Source: Diprion similis
Lineage: Eukaryota > Arthropoda > Insecta > Hymenoptera > Diprionidae
DNA: 64,000 nt
NCBI RefSeq assembly: GCF_021155765.1
Contig: NC_060105.1
Location: 15,099,001-15,163,000 of the forward strand
Direction: 5' to 3'
Position numbers and translations under genes: made by a program. Below the pieces are notes generated by a model. That model was not told the origin of the DNA and made no database searches. It worked only from the letters and a program-made list of their open reading frames with translations. Below are positions 23,006 to 31,375 of the stretch, piece after piece; position 1 is the stretch's first letter, and every line of letters begins with the position of its first letter.

Positions 23006-26000
23006 ATGGACGCGAGAATACCGGGTCCATGTAAATTTGAAGGCAACATATTGGAAAATTTTAAGAAATTTAAACAACATTTTGAAATTTATTTGCTAGC
23101 TGCGGAAAAAAATAACTCAACAGATGAGGTTAAGGTAGCGTTACTTCTGAATTTTATGGGTGAAGAAGGAATTGATATCTTCAATAATTTTAAACTGTCA
23201 AATGAAGAAAGAAAAGAATTCAACCGCGTAGTACAAGAATTTGAGAAATATGTGAACCCAAAGAAAAATATTATTTACGAAAGATTCCTGTTCTACAACC
23301 GAAAACAAGAAGAAAATGAGCCATTTGATCACTTTGTTACTGACCTAAAAAAAATTATAAAAAAATGTGAATTTATAAATAGTGAAGATGAGATGCTTCG
23401 GGACCGAATTGTACTCGGAATTGCCGACAGAGGATTGCAGGAAAGACTCATCGGGTTAGAGGAGGTGACCTTAGAGAAGGTAATAAATATCTGTAGATCC
23501 TGTGAAGTAACAAGGGATCAAGTTAAAATTGTGCAGGAAGAAAATAAAGTCAGTGTTGTCAAGAAAAAAGAGTACGTCAAAAAGTCAAAAGAAAAACATA
23601 ACACATTTTTATGCACGAGATGTCAAACCAAACATGGAGTCAACCAGTGCCCAGCATTTGGAAAAAAGTGTGCTCGATGCGGGAAATTAAATCACTGGAA
23701 AGTCGCTTGCAGAGTGAAGATCGTTCAGGAGCTTGAAGAGGCGGACGAAGAAAACAGTGACGAGATAGAGACGCTGCTAGTCAAGTCTGTGATAAATGTA
23801 ATATCGAAAGTAGAGTCGTTATCGTGGTATGAAAATCTAAAAGTAAGTGACAAGATTATAAAATTTAAGTTAGACACAGGCGCACAGGTAAATATAATAC
23901 CTAAACAAGTGTTAGAGTCGCTGGGTGGTAAAGAAAAAATTGAAAAAACCAAAATAGTATTAGAAGCGTATGGAGGTACGAAATGGTCACCACTTGGAAC
24001 TGTAAAATTAATTTGCGAAGTCAAAGGAACAAGAAAATGTCTGAATTTTGTAATAGTTGATAATGATTCGACACCGTTGCTAGGACTAGAGTCCTGTACT
24101 CAGCTAGGGTTAGTAAAAAGGATTGAAAATGTAGAATATAAAGAAAAAAATGGACTTATTAATAGACACCGAGATCTCTTTGAAGGAATAGGTAAGTTCA
24201 ATAAAAAATGTGCAATCAAACTGGTAGAAGATGCAATACCAGTTGTTAGGGCGCCTCGTAGAGTCCCGTTAGCAATAAAGGAAAAACTGAAACAAACTTT
24301 AGATGATTTGGAATCTAGAGGCATCATACAAAAAGTTACAGGCCAAGTTGAGTGGGCAAGTAATTTAGTTATTGTGGAGAAACAAAATAAAACACTGAGG
24401 GTGTGTTTAGATCCAGCAGATTTAAACAAATATATAAAGCGAGAATACTTTCTAATACCAACGGTTGAAGAAGTTTGTTCAAAACTAACAGGAAAAACTT
24501 GGTTTACAGTTCTAGATTTAAAAGATGGGTATTACCATGTAGAATTGGATGAAAAGTCAAGTGATTTGTGTACATTCAGCTCACCGTTTGGATACTATAA
24601 ATTTTGCAGAATGCCTTTTGGGTTAAATATGGCACCGGAACTATTTCAAAAAATAAATCAGGAAAATTTTGGGGACATAGAGGGTGTAACAATTTACTTT
24701 GATGACTTGTTAATTGCAGGAACAAGTGAGGAAGAACATGATAAAATTTTAGAGAAAGTGTTAAACAGAGCAAGAGAAAGAAATGTTAGATTCAACCCCA
24801 ATAAAGTACAATATAAAGTTGATAAGGTTAAATATCTGGGTCACATTTTTTCAGCTCAAGGCATAGAAATAGATCCTGAGAGAATTAGAGCAATTTTACA
24901 GTTAAAAGCACCAACCGACAAAAATGGCTTACAAAAAATTATGGGGATGTTCAATTACTTCCCAAGTTTCATGCCAAAATTGTCAGAGCTATCTGCTCCA
25001 CTCAGAAACTTACTAAAAGAAGATGTAGTTTTTGCATGGACCAGTAAACATGAAAAAGCACTGTCAGAGTTGAAACAATTACTGACGCGAGCGCCAGTAC
25101 TGTCAAACTTTGATTGTAAAAAACAAATAACAATACAAACTGATGCATCAAAAGATGGTTTGGGTTGCTGTCTGTTACAAAATAATAAGCCTGTATCATT
25201 TTTTTCAAGGAGTTTAACGGATGCAGAAAAAAACTATGCTCAGATAGAAAAAGAGTTCTTAGCGGTTTGGTTCGCTGTCAAAAAATTTCACTATTACATC
25301 TACGGGAGACATGTTAATGTGTGGACGGACCATAAGCCGCTAGTTGCGATAATGAATAAAAAATTAGCTGACATAGTGTCACCGAGGCTTCAAAGAATAA
25401 AAACGAAACTCAATAAATATCTGATAAATTTGCAATACATGCCAGGAAAGCAAATGTATGTGGCGGACTTGTTGTCTAGAAATTATTTGAGTGATGTCAT
25501 AGATGACGATCCAACAATGCTAGAAGTAATACACAATGTCCAAGCAATAGTGAACATAACGGATGCTAAAAAATCAGAGTTCCAAAAAAGAATCGAAGAG
25601 GAACCAGTGTTGAAATTACTAAAAAAATTCTGCATTGATGGATGGCCATCAAAAGTACCAGATGAAGTCCAAAAATTCAAGAGCTATAAAAGTGAAATTA
25701 GTCTAGTCGAGGATATCTTGTTGTATAAGGATAGATTAATCGTACCAAGTAAATTAAGATTAGAGATGATGAGATTAGCTCATGAAGGGCATGTAGGGAT
25801 AAATAAAACCACAGGAAGACTGACAGAGGCATTGTTTTGGCCAGAAATGACAAAAGACATAATTGAGTTTGTATCCGAGTGTAAGAGTTGTGAGCGATAT
25901 TTGCCAAATAACACAAAAGAACCACTCATCAATCATGAAATATTGGATAGACCTTTTGCCAAAATCGCATCAGACATGTGTGAACATGCAGGAAAAAATT

Positions 26001-26848
26001 ACTTAATAATATTCGATTATTTTTCAAAATGGCTTGAAGTGATACCAACATCGGGTAAAACTGCTGACGAATTAATACAGAAATTTAAAGTGTGCTTTGC
26101 AACCCATGGGATACCTGATATGCTAATAGCGGACAACATGCCATATGCGTCATATGCATTTAAACAATTTGCAAAAGAATTTGAATTTCAGATAATTAAT
26201 AGCAGTCCGAGATACCCACAAAGTAATGGATTTGCAGAGAGTGGTGTAAAAATAGCAAAAGCGATACTAAAAAAAGGTTGTGATTTAGATGTAGCATTGC
26301 TTAATTATAGAAACACTAAAATAACTGGAATTGACTATACCCCATCAGAATTGATGATGAATCGCAGGTTGAAAACGAAGTTACCAATAATCCAAAAATC
26401 ATTAGAACCTAAAGTCATAGATAATAAGAAAGTATGTACAAAATTAAAGCATAAGCAACAGATAGTAAAGAAACAGTTTGATAAGAAAAGTAAAGAAAGG
26501 CCTGAGCTAGAGCTAGATCAAAGTGTTTTACTTCAGAGAGGAAGGATGTGGGAGCCTGCAAAGATAATAGGTAAAAGTAGTGCCCCAAGGTCGTACTTTG
26601 TTCAACAAAGTGAAACTGGTCAGGTTTATCGTAGAAATAAAATACATATAAGAGAATCAAAGAATGAGTTCCCATGTAGAACTCATGTAAGCATATATGA
26701 TTCAATAATTGAAAATCAAATGAGAAATGAGCCAAATGTTGTGATTGCTGATGAGCCAAATGCTGTGATTGGTGATGAACAGAATCGGGGTGAGAGACCT
26801 AAGAGACTAAGGCAGCCTCCAGTAAGATTCAGAGATTATGAAACTTGA
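23006..26848 (+). CDS. Gypsy 2 Gag-Pol polyprotein
   Basis: 1280 residues, uninterrupted. In order: Gag with an ISCR-like helical N-terminus; a cysteine-rich knuckle region (CTRCQTKHGVNQCPAFG, CARCGKLNHWKVAC, about residues 202-235); protease with FKLDTGAQVNIIP (about 289); RT with FTVLDLKDGYYHV and IYFDDLLIAG (about 563); RNase H with IQTDASKDGLGCCLL (about 711); integrase with the HHCC finger (HEGHVGINKTTG to CKSCERY); and a D,D,E core (ASDMCEHAG about 988, LIADNMPYAS about 1041, SNGFAESGVK about 1075). The C-terminus ends in RPKRLRQPPVRFRDYET. All catalytic residues I can check are present. The ATG at 23006 lies 106 bp past the 5' LTR and no upstream in-frame start is needed. Gag and Pol share one frame with no frameshift site. 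No envelope gene. Confidence 0.95.
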   Translation: MDARIPGPCKFEGNILENFKKFKQHFEIYLLAAEKNNSTDEVKVALLLNFMGEEGIDIFNNFKLSNEERKEFNRVVQEFEKYVNPKKNIIYERFLFYNRKQEENEPFDHFVTDLKKIIKKCEFINSEDEMLRDRIVLGIADRGLQERLIGLEEVTLEKVINICRSCEVTRDQVKIVQEENKVSVVKKKEYVKKSKEKHNTFLCTRCQTKHGVNQCPAFGKKCARCGKLNHWKVACRVKIVQELEEADEENSDEIETLLVKSVINVISKVESLSWYENLKVSDKIIKFKLDTGAQVNIIPKQVLESLGGKEKIEKTKIVLEAYGGTKWSPLGTVKLICEVKGTRKCLNFVIVDNDSTPLLGLESCTQLGLVKRIENVEYKEKNGLINRHRDLFEGIGKFNKKCAIKLVEDAIPVVRAPRRVPLAIKEKLKQTLDDLESRGIIQKVTGQVEWASNLVIVEKQNKTLRVCLDPADLNKYIKREYFLIPTVEEVCSKLTGKTWFTVLDLKDGYYHVELDEKSSDLCTFSSPFGYYKFCRMPFGLNMAPELFQKINQENFGDIEGVTIYFDDLLIAGTSEEEHDKILEKVLNRARERNVRFNPNKVQYKVDKVKYLGHIFSAQGIEIDPERIRAILQLKAPTDKNGLQKIMGMFNYFPSFMPKLSELSAPLRNLLKEDVVFAWTSKHEKALSELKQLLTRAPVLSNFDCKKQITIQTDASKDGLGCCLLQNNKPVSFFSRSLTDAEKNYAQIEKEFLAVWFAVKKFHYYIYGRHVNVWTDHKPLVAIMNKKLADIVSPRLQRIKTKLNKYLINLQYMPGKQMYVADLLSRNYLSDVIDDDPTMLEVIHNVQAIVNITDAKKSEFQKRIEEEPVLKLLKKFCIDGWPSKVPDEVQKFKSYKSEISLVEDILLYKDRLIVPSKLRLEMMRLAHEGHVGINKTTGRLTEALFWPEMTKDIIEFVSECKSCERYLPNNTKEPLINHEILDRPFAKIASDMCEHAGKNYLIIFDYFSKWLEVIPTSGKTADELIQKFKVCFATHGIPDMLIADNMPYASYAFKQFAKEFEFQIINSSPRYPQSNGFAESGVKIAKAILKKGCDLDVALLNYRNTKITGIDYTPSELMMNRRLKTKLPIIQKSLEPKVIDNKKVCTKLKHKQQIVKKQFDKKSKERPELELDQSVLLQRGRMWEPAKIIGKSSAPRSYFVQQSETGQVYRRNKIHIRESKNEFPCRTHVSIYDSIIENQMRNEPNVVIADEPNAVIGDEQNRGERPKRLRQPPVRFRDYET

Positions 26849-26863
26849 CTTAAAAAAGGGAGA

Positions 26864-27037
26864 TGTTGAGGACTAGGGAATTATTAGAAGTAAGGTTGGT
26901 ATGCATGCGAAGTAGCAGCAAGAGATTGCCGAGAGCGTGTGCTAACATGGATGCAGCTTGTTAAATATATATTACTTGTATTGCCTTAATAAAATGTCAT
27001 GAAGACTTAATTATGTGTTTTTAATAACATACTAACA
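26864..27037 (+). repeat. Gypsy 2 3' LTR
   Basis: 174 bp, identical to the 5' LTR by eye, preceded by a polypurine tract at 26851-26863. Confidence 0.96.
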
Positions 27038-27042
27038 GTTGC

Positions 27043-27382
27043 TATGTGGTGGATTTGGCGATCTATTGCGTGAGTTGGTCAGGTCGTCAATTTCCATGTC
27101 ACTCATCCCGCTGATGTTTCCCCCTCGTCCGTCTCGTATGTCCGTTCGGGGCTCTGATCCGTGGTTCGCCTGCGCTCCGGATGTTCTTCGAGGTATCGCT
27201 CCTCTTCCGGCTCCTCGCCCGCGAGAAGACGTAGTTGCGCCGCCTTTAATTGATGAATTAGCTTGCGCTCGCATCGGCGTAATTGGGCGATCGCTGTTTC
27301 CCGTAATCGGCATATTGTGCCCAAAAAATTGTTCGAATTCTTCTTCAGGCGCCGTTGCGATTGGGTTTAACCGTTTGTCCAT
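27043..27382 (-). CDS. Gypsy 1 Gag N-terminal part
   Basis: Minus-strand frame starting at an ATG at 27382 (MDKRLNPIATAPEEEFEQFF). It runs through a Ser/Gly/Arg-rich stretch (TTSSRGRGAGRGAIPRRTSG) and an acidic segment to the Gypsy 2 insertion. It is in the same phase as 22725-18212 when one GTTGC copy is counted, so Gag was open when Gypsy 2 landed. The open frame extends upstream to 27733, but that is leader and LTR sequence. The start is my choice: it is the first ATG after the leader with Gag-like sequence behind it. Confidence 0.75.
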
Positions 27383-27568
27383 TGTAATCACGTTTTGGCC
27401 GTTCGACACTCCCGTGTTACGTTCTAATTCCGCACCGCAGCGGCCATTTTCGCGCACGTTGACCGTTAGCCACGTTTTCGCGTAAATTTGTATTTTTGCG
27501 TTAACGTTCACTCCCGAGTTTCCTGTCCGGTTTAGAGTTCTTGAGAGGGTGTCATCCCACTTCTGAAT

Positions 27569-27960
27569 TGTTAAATATTTATAAGGCCAGGGTAGCTTTG
27601 ACCAGGAATTGGGGAGTCGAGACGAGACGATCGGGTTAATTGCCGGCAATTGAACAGGTTTATTAAGAAAAACAGGGAATACACAATAAACGCAGAACAA
27701 CAGAAAACAATACTTGGGCCAACGGGCCAACATCGAATAACACGGACTAATTTTACACTAATATATTACCGAACGAATTAATTCTCTCACTTCGAGTGTC
27801 TCTTACGAGCGACGGGCACGTACTGCCCGATACTACCCTATTCTTCTACTCGGTCTTTCGGCCTTTTGTTATGCTACACACACACATCCTCGTACATACA
27901 CATTCTTTAACCTAAACATTCGCGCGCGGTTTTCGAGTTCTCGGCACTCCACATCTAACA
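27569..27960 (-). repeat. Gypsy 1 5' LTR
   Basis: 392 bp. It pairs with 17804-18195. Differences include CGAAACG/CGAGACG and CCAACCGG/CCAACGGG. Confidence 0.93.
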
Positions 27961-28666
27961 TTTTGATGATTTAATAATGGTCTATTCATCATTATTTTCC
28001 TAGGTTTCCTTTTGATTGCTTCGCCCTACATAATCATCCCGTGAGTTAGTTTACCTTCGGTAGTTTTGTTATTATGTTACTGATACACTCTTCAGGTGGC
28101 GTTCTGTACGATTCTGAAATAGAGGTTTACGTTACCTCCAAAGTTTGGGTGCGTTGCCTACAATACGGCGTTTCGGAAGGGATTCTATAATTCATGTTGG
28201 ATAATTTGTATTTACGGTTTTGGAGGTATCGCGATCCCTGGCCTTTATAGGTTAGTTCTGTAATGTTATTAATTCTATATTATATTGATTATATATCTTT
28301 CGCGTTATAGTCTTATCTATCTCCCGAGCTGTAGGGTGTAGCATAGGTTGCCTATAATGTGGCTCTAAACTCCGTGTTTGCAACTAGATAATTGTATAGT
28401 ATTTCGATATGATAGTATTAGTAAATTGTAGTAATAAAATAATAATATCATAGTCTCCTGTAATGTGAGGATACTGTAATACGGTTTCTGGACTCTTGAT
28501 CAATGATAATTGTTGTTATACCTCATCTAGGGGCATTCAAATGGTTAGCAGTTTCCTTGAATGACTTTCTTACGGAGTTCTCACATTTAGAGTTTTGGTT
28601 AGTTGGCACTAATGTTAGGGAATAGTCATAAGCAACAAAACATACGGACGCCGGTCGGATGTTACA

Positions 28667-28735
28667 ATCCTGTGACATCGTGCGGCAACTACGAAAATTC
28701 CCTAAGTTTGTTACTAGAACTTCACATCAGTAGTG
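28667..28735. repeat. Stub of a diverged family-L LTR start
   Basis: From 28671 the sequence TGTGACATCGTGCGGCAACT and the later TTCACATCAGTAG resemble the first about 100 bp of the family-L LTR (15526, 31695), with internal loss. It forms the junction between copy A and the inverted copy B. Confidence 0.55.
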
Positions 28736-28927
28736 TGTAACATCCGACCGGAACGTCCGTATGTTTTATTGCTCATGACTATTCCCTAACATTAGTACCA
28801 AATAACCAACACTCTAAATGTGAGAACTCTGTGTAACATCCGACCGGAACGTCCGTATGTTTTATTGCTTATGACTATTCCCCAACATTAGTACCAACTA
28901 ACCACAACTCTAAATGTGAGAACTCTG
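28736..28927. repeat. 96-bp tandem duplication of the LTR end
   Basis: Two head-to-tail copies (28736-28831, 28832-28927) begin TGTAACATCCGACCGGAACG and end GTGAGAACTCTG. They are the terminal 96 bp of family-L LTR in reverse orientation and differ at only a few sites. Confidence 0.85.
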
Positions 28928-29934
28928 TAAGGAAGTCATTCAAGGAAACTGCTTTACCATTTGAAAATCCCTAGATGAGGTATAACGACAATTATCATTA
29001 ATCAAGAGTCCAGAAACCGTATTACGGGATCCTCACATTACAGGAGACTATGATATTATTATTTTATTATTACAATTTACTAATACCATTATATCCAAGT
29101 ACTATACAATACCTAGTTGCAAACACGGAGCTTAGAGCCACATTATAGGCAACCTACGCCACACCCTACAGCTTGAAAGATAGATTTATGATTATTAAGA
29201 TTATAACGCCAAAAATATATAATCAATATAATATAAAATTAATAACATTACAGAAATAACCTATAAAGGCCAGGGACTGCGATACCTCCAAATACGTAAA
29301 TACAAATTATCCAACACGAATTATAGAATCCTTTCCGAAACGCCGTATTGTAGGCAATGCGCCCAAACTTTGGAGGTCCTCTATGCAGAACCGTACAGAA
29401 CGCCACCTAAAGAGTGTATCAGTAACATAATAACAAAACCACAGAAGGTAAACTAACTCACGGGATGATTCTGTAGGGCGAAGCAATCAAAAGGCAACCC
29501 AGGAAAATAACAATGAATAGACTATTATTAAATCATCGAAATCAAAACATCTTCATTATTTCTGGAGATGGAATATAACAATGTTCCAGAATTAATTATC
29601 TTTGTACTTCGATAAAATATTATATTATAAAACGCTCTTGTATCGCAGCTAAACATTAAGCAAGCAAATTAATCAATTATCTTTTATATAATCCATCATT
29701 ATATTCCTTAGCACTAGAACATTCCAGAAGTAAAACTACACTTGTAATATCACGCCCTGTACGCTCGAGAACGCCAACGTTATATAAAATCAAAACCAAC
29801 ATAATGGTGTAGGTTATTTGGTGTAGGTAAAGCTCGCACGGATTCAACCCTAGGAAGCGGCGGTCTCGAGCATACGCGCGTTACGCGCCTGAAGGCCACT
29901 CCATAAAGTTGTGTTAGACCCCCTACTCCTTCAG
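28736..29934 (-). mobile_element. Family-L LTR, copy B, inverted and truncated
   Basis: This is the reverse complement of about 32530-33600 of the solo LTR (for example ATCCTCACATTACAGGAGAC, and AGGCAACCTACGCCACACCC). It stops abruptly at a 28-bp perfect palindrome. With the end of copy A (27965-28666) it forms a large head-to-head palindrome centred near 28700. Confidence 0.8.
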
Positions 29935-29962
29935 CGTTGACTGAGGATATCCTCAGTCAACG
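29935..29962. repeat. 28-bp perfect palindrome with TTGACTGA arms
   Basis: CGTTGACTGAGGAT followed directly by its reverse complement. One arm plus two central bases (ATATCCTCAGTCAACG) recurs exactly at 49125-49140, and a close version forms the hairpin at 9192-9219. It marks the boundary between LTR copy B and the THAP pseudogene. Confidence 0.8.
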
Positions 29963-30037
29963 TAACGTGTGGTGTGAACTTTGGTGATTACAGTGTGCTG
30001 CATAAAAACCGGTAAAAACGTGTTAACTCTACCAAAA

Positions 30038-30664
30038 ATGGTACACAAATGTGGGTTGCAAGAAAAGCTCCCGTATGCACCCACGTCACACATATTTTCC
30101 TATTCCGCGAGATCCGAAAATGTAAGTATTCAACGACGAATAACATAACCTAGTCCAGTTCACTTGATCGCGCTTTGTTTTGCAATACAGCAGTACGTAC
30201 TGTCTTAGTAATCTCTTTTTGTTGGTTTTGACGTGTTTAAGAACGTAGTGAGCAGGAGCGAAATAAATACACGTCCATCTTTGTTATGTAGAAAACGGAA
30301 GTGAAGGTTTTATTATTTCAAACATGGCGACAGGATGTAGAAGAAAAGAAGTCAAGCGAATTACTTTTTGTGTCTTAGGATTATAATAATGACATTATTG
30401 CAACACTTTTGTGTTCATTACAGACGTGCAAAATGGCTATCATTTGCTGGTGTTGAAAAAGCTGGATCAGAGTTTCGTATGTGCAAAGATCACTTTGATC
30501 CTAAGTGTATATGCAAACGGTATCCACGCTGTTTACTGACTCGAAGCAGCCTTCCCACTATTAAGCCCACCTTGATACCAATAGGCTCATTCACGCTGCA
30601 GAAAATGTATTTAAAACCATACTTGCTTGGGAACACCATTACAAGGCAATTATACGAACCATGA
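30038..30664 (+). pseudogene. THAP zinc-finger gene relic
   Basis: Two exon-like blocks read as a THAP DNA-binding domain. The first (30038-30121) starts MVHKC and, in another frame, continues CKKSSRMHPRHTYFPIPRDP. The second (30424-30664) begins RAKWLSFAGVEKAGSEFRMC and has the Cys-X2-His pair (CKDHF). Donor GTAAGT at 30122 and acceptor CATTACAG ending 30423 join in phase. The two Cys of the first pair lie in different frames, separated by 4 nt, so the block carries a frameshift. THAP domains occur in host regulators and in P-element-like transposases. No transposase follows, only a 66-codon basic frame (30661-30861). An AATAAA near 31006 could be its 3' end. Confidence 0.65.
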
Positions 30665-31030
30665 TACACACAAGTAACATCACCATGGTGGTGGAACGAA
30701 TGCTCATAGAGACATGCACTCGTTTACATTTATACAGCGCAGAAAGCAGTAGGGCTTTTATGCTACTTTTCGTACAAGTCAAATGTCATTGGGAAGCTAG
30801 GTTCTTGCGGCGAGAATTGAAAAAAAATACAAACCGCAGCTCAGGCTCAGCAAAGAGATAAAAAATTAGAAAATTTGGAACGAAAAAAAAAAATAGAAAT
30901 AAATAGAGGTTAATAAAAAGAAAAGATCAATACTGTAAATATTGTAAATACCAAAACTGTAAATAGTATAAATAGTGTAGATATTGAAATGGACTCACGT
31001 TTCGAAATAAAATGTGATTATTAAGATACG

Positions 31031-31375
31031 TATTACTATGATTTTACATTTGTGTTTGTATTTTTTCACTCGTATAAACATCCAAGATTGCAATATTCGA
31101 ATTTAAGTCTACCGCTACTGCTAAATTGGAGAGTGGGGGATCACTAACTCGTCCCCCGACTCACCAGTGGCGCTGCGAAACTGGCTACGAAATTATACAT
31201 GGGCGCCTTATGGGACCCAAGAGACCTCCATACAGTTAGCCCCCCATGTGTGTGGATTGGATTAATTCTTTTTGCAATCGTTTGTCGGTCGTGTGTCGGT
31301 CAATGATGGACTAATCCGAACGTTTGTCGGTTATTCCTCGATTAGAAAATAATTTTTCAAAATTAGCATAAAAAA
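31031..31375. other. Unassigned spacer
   Basis: No gene seen. A short GC-richer piece (31120-31250, with GTGGGGGATCACTAACTCG) precedes imperfect repeats of the word TCGTTTGTCGGT (31275-31330). That word also occurs in the foldback arms downstream. Confidence 0.3.

Larger units (their letters stand above)
22726..27037 (+). mobile_element. Ty3/Gypsy retrotransposon 2 (Mag-like), apparently intact
   Basis: Two 174-bp LTRs (22726-22899, 26864-27037) are identical when read side by side. A 5-bp target duplication GTTGC flanks them. The primer site matches tRNA-Ser, the polypurine stretch AAAAAAGGGAGA abuts the 3' LTR, and one open frame covers gag-pol. The very short LTRs and fused Gag-Pol fit the Mag lineage of Gypsy elements. 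It sits inside the gag of Gypsy 1 in the opposite orientation, so it is the youngest of the nested set. Confidence 0.95.
17804..27960 (-). mobile_element. Ty3/Gypsy retrotransposon 1, split by a second Gypsy
   Basis: LTRs of 392 bp at 17804-18195 and 27569-27960 differ at about five sites by eye. Target duplication TTTT on both sides (17800-17803, 27961-27964). Coding runs on the minus strand, gag beginning at the right. On the minus strand the sequence next to the right LTR (ATTCAGAAGTGGGATGAC) resembles the 3' part of tRNA-Leu as primer site. The gag is interrupted at 22725/27038 by Gypsy 2. Without that insert the element would be about 5.8 kb. Confidence 0.93.
15526..28666 (+). mobile_element. 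Long TG...CA LTR (family L), copy A, interrupted
   Basis: The pieces 15526-16453, 17476-17803 and 27965-28666 match, in order, the clean 1906-bp LTR at 31695-33600. The copy begins TGTGACGTCGGAGCGGC and ends in GTCGGATGTTACA. It is interrupted by an 8-bp-TSD DNA element (16454-17467) and by a Gypsy element (17804-27960). No matching target duplication is found (CATT before, ATCC after), so one end has been rearranged. No internal coding region of this family occurs in the window. Confidence 0.8.

Noticed and set aside
22726..27037. Possibility that Gypsy 2 is an env-bearing, virus-like element
   Set aside because: Only 15 bp separate the end of gag-pol from the 3' LTR, so there is no third gene.
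27383..27733. N-terminal hydrophobic part of the 233-codon minus frame, and the similar 80-codon frame at 17726-17968
   Set aside because: Both are translations of the Gypsy 1 LTR and leader. The shared sequence is the LTR itself, not a signal peptide gene.
28736..28927. Short repeated units considered as a CRISPR-like array
   Set aside because: Only two head-to-tail copies of an LTR end without spacers, in a eukaryotic context.
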